This document shows positions 39,701 through 51,959 of a stretch of 64,000 nt of DNA, piece after piece. Origin of the DNA: Saxidomus purpurata (lineage: Eukaryota > Mollusca > Bivalvia > Venerida > Veneridae); the NCBI GenBank assembly GCA_022818135.1, contig JAFMSR010000006.1:37094746-37158745 (forward strand), read 5' to 3'. The position numbers and the translations under genes were made by a program. The notes under the pieces were generated by a model that worked only from the letters and a program-made list of their open reading frames with translations, was not told where the DNA came from and made no database searches. The stretch's first letter is position 1; each line of letters opens with the position of its first letter.

Positions 39701-41175
39701 GGAACATCATTAAGGTTACTTAGCGTCGCAAAAATTTACATTAACATATTAGAGCATGTAGTTTTTGTAATCTAAACCCCGTTTAATAACCACATCCTCG
39801 GCAATTTTCCCGTACATATTTACAGCTGGGTGGACTTAGGCAAATGTGCTAAAGTTTGTAAGCACCATGGGGTAAGCAGTTGTAACTAGTACTAACCACT
39901 CGGTTACTGCTTCAAAGTATGAGCTATCAGTGAATAAATTGTTCATATACAATTAAATCATAACTGAGCAAGTATCTTTTTCATGAAAAACAATCAAACA
40001 AAGGGTAACTTCTATCAAATCTTAACTTTGTGAGTCATTTTTCCTTTCTTATGTGGAACAGGAAAAGCTACATTACATATATCAGGTTACACAAGTGTTA
40101 CTTTAAATAATAATTGTTATTTGTATAACATAGTTGTGGCCGTTTAGCGCCTCTTTGGACATTGAAAAAAAAATCACTTCAAATTTGCAAGAATATGATC
40201 TGCCAAAAATAGTACCGAATAAAGGTTTCTCGATATACAACATAGCCTAAAAAAATAAAATCGCTTTTTAAAAGTTGTTCTGACTTTATAAAAATGCATG
40301 TTTGAGTCAGTTAAATATACGTATAAGTTGGTTCAACATTGACTTGCGAAGTTCATACCGTATAGAACCGATAGTGCCACATACTAAAAAGCCATGTGAA
40401 TTGTCTGCTTTTAGAAAAGAGAAAGACAATTCAAACATTATAAGATTGCCACGTATTATTGAAAGAACCTAAAAGTCATTTCTATTTGCTACACTACAAA
40501 TTCTGGTCATTATTGAAAAAAAAACAGCAATCTGGACCAAACAATCTTTGTCACAATGTTTAAAGACGTACTCCCTACATCTAGCAGATTATATTCTCGA
40601 ACCATGAGATTATGTGAAATTTGCTGTAGGCAGGGTTTCAGGATATGGGAGATGTTTCTTTCCCATTCTGCCAACGCGTGCGAGTAAACACTTCTTTAAG
40701 TTTGAAAGTTTTAAAGATTTGCCAAGTCTGATCTAATCAATTTTCTGATTGAAACTGTAATGGCTGCTTTGCCATAGAAATGTTCATTGGATGACACTCG
40801 ACCAAGATTGTTCAAGAAATGTTGGTTCGCAAAATTTCTAGACTGCCTCCTTACTGTGACCGCTCATAGATTAAGAGTTATGGGTTACCATGTCTCTGTG
40901 ATAAAGCTGGCAGTTTCTTAGGGAGGATAAAGATCTAGTACTGATTTTTCTCAGAAACGATGGTTAGGTTAACTGCCCGTCTGTAAAAAATGATTAAAAT
41001 ACGATTGAAACGGGCGTTAAACTCATACAACGAAAATCTCCATATATGTCTGTTTGCATGTACTATATTTACAACTTTTCCCCAGTGTATACATAACATG
41101 ATAGTTCTTATACATCGAACAGAATACGTCAGAATTTGAAAGATTCTTATGTAACCCTCTATAGGGTACTAATTT

Positions 41176-41575
41176 AAACAAGAGGGCCATGATGGCCCTT
41201 TATCGCTCACCCGAGTACAACTGCTTTTAACAAAGTTGTTAGAAATCACCGAAACAACCTTTCTGACAAATTTCCAGGATATTTGGGCTGAAAACAAAGT
41301 TTTTCCATATTTGGGCTGTGTGACCTAGTTTTTGACCCCAGGTGACCCATATTAAAACTTGAGCTAGAAATCAACCAAACAACCTTTCTGACAAATTGCC
41401 AGGATATTTGGACTGAAGCCTTAACAAGATTTTTCTATTTTTGGGTCATGTGACCTAGTTTTTCATCCGAGATGACCCATATTCGAACTCGTCCGAGTAA
41501 TTACTGGGACAAACATCCTGACCAAGTTTCGTGACAATTGAGGCAAAAATGTGACCACTAGAGTGTTAACGAACT
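41176..41575 (+). repeat. Copy of the 'agggccatgatggccct' dispersed element
   Basis: It begins 'caagagggccatgatggccc' and 'atcgctcacccgagt', as the copy at 55.19 kb does. Inside are two copies of a unit with 'caacctttctgacaaatt' and 'gtgacctagtttttgacc'. The interior differs from the 55 kb copy, so two subfamilies share the same head. Confidence 0.7.
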
Positions 41576-42555
41576 AAGTGTATGACGTTTATAACTTGTA
41601 TGTATGCACGACTATGCAGGATTTTAAAATACTTCTAAAGAAATTTCCATCAGAAAAGAATGTTGATTTGGTACAGGTTCTACAATGCATTGCTGTCCAT
41701 ATTGCCGTACGGACATGTCCACGTGTTGTATTCATGTTGATGTTCATTTTATGTCGACAATCCTACTCATAAATGTGCGCAAAATAATTTCTTTTTAGAT
41801 TTTGTCTAGAAACTCTGTATCATGGACTAGAATGAATATTGGATTTCAAATTTGACTTCCATGCGAGTGTGTGTCGATACAGGGGCAAGCATTGCTCTCC
41901 TAGTGATCCAAGCATTTGTTACAGATTACAACTCCTAGTGGCCTTGAATTTGTGGTGGTTATTCGCATTCCCTATCCTGTTTAGGGGATGGGTTCTGCAG
42001 CTTATCTGTACGAGGTGATTACAGGTTAAGCTATCTACAACCCCCTATAGCTTCAAGTATTACTGCGCAAACATGCAATATGCTTTTTTGATCCTTGTAT
42101 TGATCCACGGCTAAGTTTAAGGAAATAAACGTGACTGGCTTGAGCCAATCGCTGATAAACATTTCAGTCGATTGTCAAAGTTTATCTTTTCACTGAATCA
42201 ATAAAACATTAAATTACTTCAATGTTTTTCTCCGGGCATTTAGAAAAAGAATGAGTTTTTGGACTATTACCTTCTTGTTTTTCAAATGTCTGTGAAAAAC
42301 TATTCTGTATGAAAAATGTTTTACAATCACATGCCTGGCCATATAAGAGATCGATTATTCTGCTAGCTCACGCTGGTTAGTGAATTTCTCCCTTCAGCTT
42401 TACATGCCTGCTACATCAGGCATATTGGGGATATGGTAAGGTCACAACCGAAAAGACAGCCTCCTTTTCAATCACACCCCTTAGAACTGGACACACACAT
42501 ATACCAAAAACAAAGTCTAAGAACAAATCTGAACACCAAAATCTTGTTTTTTAGT

Positions 42556-42561
42556 TTTATT
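42556..42561 (-). promoter_or_regulatory. PPP1R10: Candidate polyadenylation signal AATAAA
   Basis: Minus-strand AATAAA in 'gaaataaaactaaaaaac', about 2.4 kb past the PPP1R10 stop. A proximal alternative lies near 43807-43812. Confidence 0.4.
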
Positions 42562-43027
42562 TCATTTTGTCACAAGACAATCTGTCCAGTCACAATTTAT
42601 ATTTTCAATTTTCAAAAAAACAAAATATCTGTATACAAAAATTGCATATCATCTGTTTCAAATGGAAAAAACAGCAATACAAATTGATATTATGTCATGA
42701 TAAAAACAAAACATACAACCAAGAAAAAAACAAATGATCAAATTTCATACAGACATCAAAAAGTTTAGCATTTGCACCATCAATAACATTGTACGTGCTG
42801 AAAATACTTCCTAAATGATGCACTGATATATCATTTTTTCCCCTTGAAAAATTACAAATTACAGACACATCTATTTGAGATGCATTCAGTTGCAAGTGTG
42901 ATAATGTTAACTGTGGTTTGTCAGTTCTATTCAGTAAGTTTCCAGGCAGATTTAACACATACTGTATGGACTAGCTCATCTTCACTTTGGGCAGTACCAT
43001 TACATGTTCAAAGGTGTAAATCATAAT

Positions 43028-43236
43028 ATTGTAAAATGGGTAAATTTTGCACGATGAAAATTTTGCTATTTGTGAGCAGACAATCATATTTGCGAATTTA
43101 AAATTCGCCACAGGAGAATTCTCTAATAGTATATCTGTGCGAAATTTATATTTCCTGAGATTTTCAAACTAGCGAAGTTGGGAATTCGCAAAAATTGTGA
43201 AAATTAAATCATCGCAAAAATAACCTAATTTACAGT
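43028..43236. mobile_element. MITE copy 1, 209 bp, in the PPP1R10 3'UTR
   Basis: The ends attgtaaaatgggtaaatt and aacctaatttacagt form imperfect terminal inverted repeats of about 23 bp. The same element occurs at 62206-62412 in the opposite orientation. Shared internal blocks are tgtaaa.tgggtaa, gatgaaaatttcgctat, gcagaca, cgaattctctaa and a gcgaaa-type motif. Confidence 0.75.
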
Positions 43237-44800
43237 ATTCAGTCCTATCCTGATCTACACTGTTCACTACTTAATCAGTAAATTTTCAGTGAACAACCCT
43301 ATGAGAAAATTAACGACAATACCCAAACCCACAGCTGGACTAGTCCATTTTAAGAATTTAGTGGGGGTTAGGTTAGCTATTGTACAAAAGAGTGGTGATT
43401 ATACCCCTTTCGTTGTATACTGTTTGAATATGAAAATGTACTGTTCCCTTACAACAGATCAGAAACCTCAAATAAGAAGTAATTTTCCTTAGCTTGAACT
43501 ACACTTCGGAGAAAAACAGGCATACACTGCCTAACCTTTCTCCGAGACACAATTTCACAGAACACAAGCATCACACTAAAACACAGTGCAACAAAAACCA
43601 TTCATTAAATCACTGTAACATGTTTGTTTGAACAAAAACTGCAACTTCAACAATACAATAAATCATGCTATGATTGTAAATTGAAATTATGATTGTGGCT
43701 GGTTTCACTTTTTCACTATTCAAATTTTCACTTGCTTGTTAGATTTTGATTAATGTTGTGGTTACACATAAATGATAAATGAATTTTCTATTGATTACAA
43801 GTCGAACTTTATTTTTCCACATAGGTCTGAAGTCTTCCGTGTTTTTAATACTTTATCAACATATGTTAACACAAATCACAACATTACCTGTGTTTTTCAC
43901 AGATCTACAAAAGGAAAATGTCTTCCTACATACACAAGTTATAATAAACTGAGCAATGTTTGTTGGCTGGGGTATACTGGTACTAGAGTTGATAACGTAA
44001 CCCTACCAGTGTCTGGCTTTAACTAAGTTTGACTCTGAATACACCCGGAATACATGTACAATACTGTTTCACTGAATAATACAAGATCTACTTCACTCTA
44101 GTTTCCGCTTTGGTTGAGTCCACAAACTTAGCTGCCATCACATAGCTTCATCTTTATACAAAACTTATATTTCAAGATGAAAACTTTCATTTTACATTCC
44201 AGAATTCTCGTTTGTAAACTTTAGTCATATTCAAATGTAAGGCTGAATCACCTAAAGTTCAACACAATACTGAGGTCACATTGTCCTTACAAAACTTGGC
44301 CCACATCTAACGTCTTCTTAGATAAAACTGTCTTTACACCAACTTTCATTCTCTATCACTACCGGTAAATGTTTTAGTCTTCAGATTAATTTTTGGTTAT
44401 CTTCACTTAGCTCCCTCCAAACCCTGAAATACTTATTATCATTTTTCTTGTTTTCTCAGGTATATCTCAATTCTTATGTTTCAGTTCTAGCAAACTTTAT
44501 CACACTTTATCATACATATGTTTTTGATTAAAGCTTTAGTGATAACCTTTGTATGACAACACATTTCTCCCCTGTCTCTCAACTTTCTTTTGCACCTATT
44601 TACTTTCCTTCAATGTTTTTGGACACCATCAAAGTATTCTGTCCAGACTGGCATTTACCACTATTTTCTTTCATAAGCTTGCTGTCAAGGAAAATAATGA
44701 TTTTCCAGACTGGCCCAACAAAACAAGTCAATTGCCTTGACTGGTCCAACATTTATCACCCTGAACTCAAAAACTTCCTGACAGTGGCAACCAGATTTTC

Positions 44801-44997
44801 CAGACTGGTGCACCATTTACTATCACAAATTTCCAGACTGATGCACCATTTCTTATCACAAACTTCCAGACTGGTGCACCATTTCCTATCACAAACTTCC
44901 AGCCTGGTGCACCATTTCCTATCACAAACTTCCGGACTGTGCACCATTTCTTATCACAAACTTCCAGAATGAGGTACCAATTACTATCATGAATTTC
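44801..44997. repeat. PPP1R10: 33-bp minisatellite spanning the PPP1R10 stop codon
   Basis: Six units (one of 32 bp) of type 'cagactggtgcaccatttcc' plus tatcacaaacttc start at 44801, 44834, 44867, 44900, 44933 and 44965. The unit at 44965-44997 is the most diverged and carries the stop codon (TGA, 44987-44989). The other five lie in the 3'UTR. Because 33 is a multiple of three, both strands stay open through the array, giving spurious repeat ORFs. Confidence 0.9.
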
Positions 44998-45120
44998 CCA
45001 TCTGATCCATCATTTGTTTCATCTGCATGTCACTCATTGGAGGACCATTATGCCCCGGATGTAAAAATGAACACTTGTTGCCCATCCGACATTTACCACT
45101 GGCAAAATGTCGACATAATA
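44987..45120 (-). CDS. PPP1R10: PPP1R10 terminal coding exon, CCCH zinc finger
   Basis: The acceptor ttctttttcag|TATTATG follows a strong pyrimidine tract. Two bases complete a Val codon from the previous exon, then 43 residues follow to TGA. It encodes LCRHFASGKCRMGNKCSFLH then PGHNGPP, a C-x7-C-x5-C-x3-H zinc finger (Cys596, Cys604, Cys610, His614 in the window's numbering). Vertebrate PNUTS ends with the same kind of finger (CRHF...C.....C...HPG.NGPP). A Met/Gln-rich tail (MSDMQMKQMMDQMGNS) follows. The last residues and the stop fall inside a minisatellite unit. Confidence 0.93.
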
Positions 45121-45421
45121 CTGAAAAAGAAAAGGTGTACAAAAATTAATGTAGTTACTGTATCACAGATCTGAGTTAGAAACACATCTGAATAAATGTT
45201 CTATTCAATGCTAAGTCTTCAAATGCTTTCTTGGGATTTAATTTGTTGTTCTGTGTCTTTACAAGGAAGCAACCTAACCAGCAACATACACTGCTAGTGT
45301 TGATCATGTATAACATTCTTTAAATAAACACCGCAGAACTGATAATATTGGGTGTATTTCTATGCAATTGCAAAATTTATTTGTGACAATAAAAAGTACT
45401 GTAAACAATCTCTAGATTTAC

Positions 45422-45568
45422 CTTTAAAGTTTCCTCCACCCCTGCCTCCTCTATGACCTCTGCCTGGGCCTTGACCTCTCATAGGGCCTCGGAAATTCCC
45501 ACCCTGCTGTCCCATCTGCGGTCCACCCATGTTCCCTTGTGGACCCCAATTACCTTGCGGACCTGGTC
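45422..45568 (-). CDS. PPP1R10: PPP1R10 exon, Gly/Arg-rich region
   Basis: Acceptor aacttag|GACCAG, donor AAAG|gtaaat, phase 1 at both ends. It is rich in GPQGN and RGQGPGRGHRGGRGGGNF: an RGG-type, low-complexity segment immediately before the zinc finger, as in vertebrate PNUTS. RGG motifs commonly bind RNA. A 301-bp intron (45121-45421) separates it from the last exon. Confidence 0.9.
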
Positions 45569-47024
45569 CTAAGTTACAAAAAAAGAGAACATTTTGTGAA
45601 ATATTGTAAAACATGATACGATGTAAAATATCAATAGTATAAATAATTTTCAACTTCGTTTAACATCATATGACACAACAAAAATACTGCTTTGGTAAAA
45701 AAACTTTACATACAGCACATAACCAATACAATGATATTAAATGGCATTTAGTGTTTAACCACAAAACTGGAAGTCCATTTTGTATGATAAGATATGTTAG
45801 AAAAAACAACAAATGCCAGTCCTATCATGGGTTCGTGTCTGAACAGTCAAACCTGTGTTAAAGACCTCCCTCAAATGAAAACCAGCTGGGAGAAAACCAT
45901 ACACTATTCAAATATTGTGTAGACACCTGTGAATAAAGACCACCCCTCATCCCAGAGGTTGCGGATTCGAGCCCCACTGGACTCACTATCGTACCTCCTC
46001 ATATGACACCAGTACTGGTTTTCCAGGAAGCAGACTCGAGAGTGACTCTATAAGCTACAAGCTTTCTTCACAATCGAGCTAAAAAAAATGAGTATAAACT
46101 AAACTACCTATCCTTTTAGCTTCTTACTGAGAGTGGTCTTTATTCAACAGGTTTTACTGCATATTGAATTTTCGACTTTAAACTTGGCCGGAAATTTACA
46201 CTTCAAATACAAATCAGCCAAAATAAGATAAGTTTGAGTTGTTCATTTTCTCTGCATTTACTGTTGGGATCTTGGCAATGGATGTTATCTACATGCATAA
46301 GGTTTTCAGTAACTTGGGAAATTGGTACAAAACTATTGTAACTGCATCACATTGAAGCAATGGTCCCATATTGAAGCCTGAAACTGATTTAGAGGGTGGA
46401 TAGCCCACATGTTTTCCCCTGTATAAATTTGGCATAAAAAGCTCTTAAATATATATATACATCTTGTCAGACTGCATTTAAGTGCATCTGCTCACACTAA
46501 ATACCATTTTAGTTTTATTTGATGGCTAATTAAAAATTTTATGCATGTCTCCTACTCAATTAATTTGTTTCCTGTTCACTGAAATGGAAACTACTGTACT
46601 GGCAAAGAATTTTCACATGAATGCATTTATTATGTTGGTGACGTAACAGTCATTGTATATACCCAGGCTTCAAGGCCGAGTTCAGTCACATGAAAAGTTA
46701 TAATGGATATTCATAAATCCAATCCTTTGTACTCAAAAGATTACGAAAATATCCAATTTAAGAGAATTTGCTACATTTCTAAAATAGACTCTCCCATAGT
46801 GCTCAGACAAAATTTACTGACCGAATAGCTTACAGTGCAGATCATGATCAGACTGCACAGATTGATCATAATCTACACTGGTTACAAGGCACATTCATTT
46901 GCTACCAGCAGGGTATTGGATTTTTTCAACAGTTATTCTACTACAACGTTCACAATGGAAGTAATGTTATTCATGACAATTTCAAATGCTGATTAGTGTT
47001 ATCATTATATTGGTATATAGTTAC
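45569..47024 (-). other. PPP1R10: PPP1R10 intron with SINE
   Basis: About 1.46 kb. It contains a tRNA-derived SINE at about 45950-46085; the rest is AT-rich without exon signals. Confidence 0.75.
45950..46085 (+). mobile_element. tRNA-derived SINE with conserved core
   Basis: A B box in 'aggttgcggattcgagcccc' is followed by 'atgacaccagtactggtt' and 'ccaggaagcagactcgagag', ending 'cacaatcgagct' and an A-run. I recall this core from many bivalve SINEs. The tRNA head 5' of the B box is shortened. It is antisense to PPP1R10. Confidence 0.7.
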
Positions 47025-47195
47025 CTGGAGGTCCAAATCTATTTGGTCCTGGTCCCATTGGTCTCTGAGGCATGAAGCCTGGAGGTGCGTTACCCAGCAG
47101 CGTTCTTGGACCCATTGGTGGTCCACCAGGTGGTGGCATGCCCATCATCGGCATACCAGGTGGGGGACCTTGCATCATTCCATCAGGGGGCAGAC
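47025..47195 (-). CDS. PPP1R10: PPP1R10 exon, Pro/Gly/Met-rich region
   Basis: Acceptor gtattaag|GTCTG (weak pyrimidine tract), donor CCAG|gtaact, phase 1 at both ends, 56 full codons. It encodes 'GMMQGPPPGMPMMGMPPPGG' followed by PPMGPRTLLGNAPPGF. This matches the GPGGP/PPGP region of PNUTS, including a GP-R-LLG-P pattern like that in the human protein. No catalytic role is expected; this low-complexity region is generally disordered. Confidence 0.9.
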
Positions 47196-47902
47196 CTTAA
47201 TACACAAATAACACATGTACTTCAGCGTAAAAATCAAGTAGAGTAAACAAAAGTGCATGAAGTCATTTTGTAAGTTCTACTGAGGGATTTAGTCCATGTA
47301 TCAACATACAATACCATTCATTTGTACTTGTAATTGTTCTTCATATTAAAAAGACTAAATCATAAATTACTGGTATTTGATCTAACCTGAGTTAACAAAA
47401 CTGTAACAAATCTACCAAGTTTTAACACAGACTTAAGCAAAAAAGCTTCCCTTCACTTTTAACATAATAGCAATTCTGACAACTAATGGCTGTTGTGCAT
47501 AAAATGCATCATAAATTTTGTGCAGCAAAATTTATTTTTCACTCTTTCAATAGGATTTAGAATTTCAATGAACCTTCCCTGATGCAATGTTATAAATAAC
47601 ATCCAGGATTTTATTTTTTCTGTCATTTACATACAGCATACGCCATTGTATGGGTATGGTATGGTATATGGCTGTAAAGCTTCATTTCAACTATTCATGT
47701 TTTAAAATGTCTTTGATCATAAAAGTTGTTTTTTCCCCCCACTCAAATATTTTATCTATTTTATCTATTTTCTTGAGCAACCTACACCATTTGAAATGCG
47801 TTATTATTTATCAAATACAATGACAAATTTAAAGTGCAATTGTAAGGAAATACCGTATAAAGTTGTACAGTGACAGTAAATCACTATTCAAAGCCCACTT
47901 AC
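47196..47902 (-). other. PPP1R10: PPP1R10 intron
   Basis: About 0.7 kb, AT-rich; nothing recognised. Confidence 0.75.
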
Positions 47903-47969
47903 CCATCTGAGAGTTCATAATCTGCTGTATTTGTTGTAATTGTTCATAACTTTGCTCACTGCCACCGCA
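47903..47969 (-). CDS. PPP1R10: PPP1R10 exon, Gln-rich helix
   Basis: Acceptor tattgcag|TGCGG, donor ATGG|gtaagt, enters in phase 0 and leaves in phase 1. It encodes CGGSEQSYEQLQQIQQIMNSQM, probably a short amphipathic helix. It corresponds in position to the segment with EELLKQ...KIKQML in vertebrate PNUTS. Confidence 0.88.
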
Positions 47970-49563
47970 CTGCAATATAAATGTATACACTCTAATAGTT
48001 ACATATAACCACAGTCATGTACAATACCTGCCCCTTCTAACTAAGTACACTGAACATTGGTATCGGATCTGAACCAGTCTGCACATCTTAGCAGTCTGAC
48101 CTGAATTCATTTTATATGCTTATCCATCACAGACAAAGTGAGTAACAATATAACATTTGAATTTAAGTTATTTTTCTTCTCCTTACAGCTATAAGTTTAG
48201 ATGTAAAAATTCTCAAATTTGTGGCTCATTAGATAAATTCAGTTTAGAAATAAAATCTAGGAATATTTCTTTTCAGATCAAAGGAGTACCCACTCAAGCA
48301 TACTGCAGAGTGAGCACATCATAAGGATGGTCAACACTTTTCAGTTTTAAAATACATAAAACAGAAGTTATTCAAAGGCATGCAATGGATTGTGCGAATT
48401 TTATTGAAGATGGACTGTATTTTACACATGTAGGTTTTAAAAAAAAACCCCCTCACAAGAAAAAGCGAATGCCCCCCCCCCCCCGAAAGAGGTGTCTCAC
48501 AGTCTGTGTCCTCTCCATGTGCTCAATAAATGTGCTATATATTTTAAAATCCTTCCATGCATGACAGAGTAATCATGCATACAGTATTCCATTACCTTTA
48601 AACACTAAGTGTGACCTTGACCTTTGAGGTGGGACTTGGGTATTGCACGCGACACATCCGCTTGATGTGCTAGACATTTGTGCCAAGTTATTTTAAAATC
48701 CTTCAAAGCATAATAAAGTTATAGTCCGGACACAAATGATGCAATATACAGGATTCCATTACCTATAAACTCTAAGTGTGACCTTGACCTTTGTGGTAGG
48801 GATGTGGGTCTTGCACACGCGACACGTCGTCCCCCCCCCCTTGATGTGCTAGACATTTGTGCCAAATTTTTTAAAATCCTTCAAGGCATGACAAAGTTAC
48901 AGTCCGGACACGAATGTGTGCATATATGCATATATAGAGGAATCCATTACCTTCAAACTCTAAGTGTGACCTTGACCTTTGAGCTAGGGACGGGGTCTTG
49001 ACACGCCGCACGCCTCCCCCCCCTTGATGTGCTGGACATTTGTGCCAAGTTATTTTAAAATCCTTCAATGCATGACAAAGTTACAGCTGGACCGAATGTG
49101 TGCATATATCATATATAGAGGAATCCATACCTTCAAACTCTAAGTATGACCTTGACCTTTGAGCTAGGGACGGGGTCTTGCACCCCCCACCCCCGTCGTC
49201 TTGATGTGCTAGACTGTGTGTCTAGTTATTTGAAAATCCTTCAATGCAGCAAGTTACGTCCGGACACGAATGTGTGCATAATAGAGGATTCCATAACCCC
49301 CACACCCCAAGTGTGACCTTCACCTTTGAGGTAGGGATGTGGGTCTTGCACCCCCCCCCCCGCCCGTCTTGATGTGCTAGACATGTGTGCCAAGTTTTTT
49401 AAAATCCTTCAATGCATGCAAGTTACGTCCGGACACGAATTTGTAAGTGGGGCGCACGGACGGACGGAGACGGACAGACGGACGGACGGACAGCGGTCAG
49501 ACGGACAGACGGTGCGATTTTAATATGCCACCCTTCGGGGGCAAAAAAGTGTTAAAAGGCTAC
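47970..49563 (-). other. PPP1R10: PPP1R10 intron largely filled by a tandem repeat
   Basis: About 1.6 kb. The array at 48515-49545 occupies roughly two thirds and ends about 20 bases from the donor at 49563. The remaining 0.5 kb is AT-rich. Confidence 0.75.
48515..49545. repeat. Tandem array of 165-190 bp units with C-tracts
   Basis: Five units share 'gtgaccttgacctttgag' (starts near 48611, 48776, 48966, 49147, 49312). C-tracts, 'cttgatgtgctagacat' and 'ttttaaaatccttcaatgc' follow. The array ends in a ggacggacgg run and a short hairpin (tgccacccttcgggggca), like the element at 13.64-14.35 kb. C-tract lengths differ between units. Confidence 0.85.
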
Positions 49564-49842
49564 CATTAAGTTGTTGAGAATTTGCTGGACCTGTGACATA
49601 ACAGGATCATTCGGGTTGCCAGGCGTGTTCTGCATGTGACCGAGAATGTTAGCAATGTCAGGCGGCAGCTGTAGACCTGGAGGTAGCTGGAAGCCCTGCG
49701 GATTTGCCGGCGGCTGTTGCGCAGGGTTCATTGGTGGCTGGAATGGGGCATCTTTATTGGGCTCAATACTGGGCCCACCCTTGATCTGAACTGCCTGGGG
49801 ATGACTTTCATAGTTGTATAGGAATTCTTCACCACCCGAGAG
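49564..49842 (-). CDS. PPP1R10: PPP1R10 exon, Pro/Gln-rich region with two conserved helices
   Basis: Acceptor ttttccag|CTCTCG, phase 0 at both ends, 93 codons. After LSGGEEFLYNYESHPQAVQ comes a Pro/Asn/Gln-rich stretch, then 'LPPDIANILGHMQNTPG' and 'PVMSQVQQILNNLM'. These parallel LPPVLANLMGSM and NVQEILTSIM of human PNUTS. The donor ATG|gtagcc has a non-consensus +4 to +6. It is the only donor nearby that keeps the phase with the next exon. Confidence 0.9.
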
Positions 49843-51206
49843 CTGGAAAAATACAAAGAAAAATGTTACAACTATGTTACATTATGCAGCAAACAAGATT
49901 GTACGAGAGCAATACAGGGGAGACGCACAAATAGGTCAAATAACAAAAATCAGTTGCTCTAGAACTGTAATAGTATAAACACTCTAATTTGGCTGTGTCT
50001 GGACTATGTATTTCAAGGAAATTTGATGAAGTATCATGGAAAGAAGATCCGACCACTGATCTTGACTTTTTTGAAAGTTAAGATTATGCTGACAGCTGGT
50101 AAAATTTGAAACGAAATTGAGAAACAAACTCGGTAATATTACACTCATACCAGATAGTCGGTCAATAGCTATTCATAGCTATATTGTTCACTGTATAGAC
50201 TTACCGACAATAAATAAAATTTGTATGGTATTGTATTGCAGTACTGCACTTATCGGCTATACAAGTTTTGAGAAACTGGGTTTTGAATGACAACACTTGT
50301 CAAAGCGATATTGTAAACAGTAAAGTAATTTTGCTTATTCCTTTCATACAATAGACGTTCCATACATCTTTATCTTATTGGGGGAAATTACCAAACTTTA
50401 CACCCCTCCCTGTCTAACAATAAACTAGGAAATGAAACTTTAAACCATTTACCTACATCAATAAATATGATAAATAGCCCTATTATACAACAGTTCAAAT
50501 GTTTGATAAGTAAACAAATAAGCCATTCAAAATGAAATATGAAACTTCATTCGTCTTGCTTTATGCTGTACACAGGGAAGTGTAATAGTATATACTGGTA
50601 ACTCGAAACACGTGCATGCATTTTGGTCATGTTTCACAGATATACATTCATATTTCAAATATCATCTCATATTTTATTTTAGGGATTTAATATGCCACTG
50701 GAAAATTCAAGTATGGTAATTTATTCCTTCAATTCTGTAACCTTCAAACTTCACCTACCTAAACCTAATCAACCTGTCAGTACCAAAAACACAAAGCATG
50801 TACAACAATTAACACAGTAATACACCATAAAAGTAAATTTATCACTTTTTTATTAGCTAACTTCCTATGATGAATACTTCAATCCATTACCAAGTGGAAC
50901 ATTTATAATCAATTAAGTTTACGTATGACATCATAATTATTCTACATAAAATAAATCACAAGAAACAACTTCCTTCAGTTATCTGTTGTCTCCTGCTGGC
51001 TTATTTATTTACTTGTTTGTTTTTCTTCTGTTTTAAATGCTGTATCACTTAAGAAATGTAATTCTTCATAATAAATTTTGATGATGTCTTCTTGCATGTA
51101 ACAGTGATGGAATATGCACAAAAACTTCAAAATAATTCAGGTTTTACAGTGAAAACATACTCTTTTTTTGGAGGAGGGGAGGGGGGGGTTAAATTCTTAC
51201 ATTCTC

Positions 51207-51410
51207 ACATTTCCTACTGAAAGGCATGTTTCATACTGAAAGTCTACATTTCCTACTGGAAGTCCACACTTCCTACTGAAAGTCTACGTTTCCTTCTGAA
51301 AGTCAACATTTCCTGCAAAAAGTCTACATTTCCTACTGAACATCTACGTTTCTTATTGAAAGTCTATGTTTCCTACTGCAAGTCTACATTTCCTACTGGA
51401 AGCCTATGTT
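51207..51410. repeat. Minisatellite, unit about 21 bp
   Basis: About ten units of 'gtctacatttcctactgaa' with point changes (cc, gt, tt variants). The minus-strand transcript would read ttcagtaggaaatgtagac, so each unit contributes a ttcag trinucleotide context. Confidence 0.9.
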
Positions 51411-51959
51411 AGTTACATGAGACCAAGTTTCATGGAGTATGAAAGTTATACAAAATGTCTGGATCCTTGGAAGTCTTAAAGCTGAGACAAAGGTACTTGT
51501 ACAATAAGGCTTACTGACTTCTTCTATAGAATGGATAAATGACTCATACATTGTATATTAAAATTAAAGTCAGAATTTAATTGCACAATAATTCTTTAAC
51601 CTTTTCAAATTGCAATAAAAGATTGTGAATGCATCTTAATGAGGCATATTAACGAGATGTGAATGTAATGTCTTGTTGTAACAATGATAGTATCATCTGT
51701 AACCAGAGACTTATTCTCATTACTCATTCCATAATTAACTTGCAACTTTTAAGTCAAAACATCCTGACCTAGTTTTATCTTATATGGCTATAAAAGTATT
51801 GTGTCCATTTCTGTAACTATCTGCAGTGTATGTTAATCTAACCTAAACAAATTCTACATACATCACTGAACTAAAATATTATTTTTGGGCGTTACCTAGG
51901 AAATAACAAACTTTGACAAAACTCAACTGAATAATAGTCATGCTGTTGTGCAAGAATAA

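Larger units (their letters stand above)
30840..42539. other. Intergenic region between the two genes
   Basis: About 11.7 kb with no supported exon. It includes the unmapped 5'UTR and promoter of the mesh-like gene; I see no convincing TATA box or initiator. It also holds a SINE head, four inverted-repeat elements between 33.8 and 38.3 kb, one short tandem repeat and two dispersed repeats. The parts around 31.0-33.8, 35.6-37.7, 38.4-39.2 and 39.8-41.1 kb are AT-rich, and I recognise nothing in them. Confidence 0.6.
42540..44986 (-). other. PPP1R10: Probable 3'UTR of PPP1R10
   Basis: Follows the stop codon at 44987-44989 on the minus strand with no further coding signal. Candidate polyadenylation signals AATAAA (minus strand) lie at 42556-42561 and near 43807. 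The distal one is followed by a GT-containing stretch and would give a 3'UTR of about 2.4 kb; the proximal one about 1.2 kb. It includes most of a 33-bp minisatellite and a complete MITE copy. The end is inferred from sequence only. Confidence 0.45.

Noticed and set aside
42695..42958. 87-codon minus frame in the 3'UTR
   Set aside because: It lies between the PPP1R10 stop and the candidate polyadenylation signal and matches nothing known.
44553..44972. 139-codon plus-strand frame with repeated HHFLSQTSRLV
   Set aside because: It is the translation of the 33-bp minisatellite in the 3'UTR of the minus-strand gene; the opposite strand is open too.
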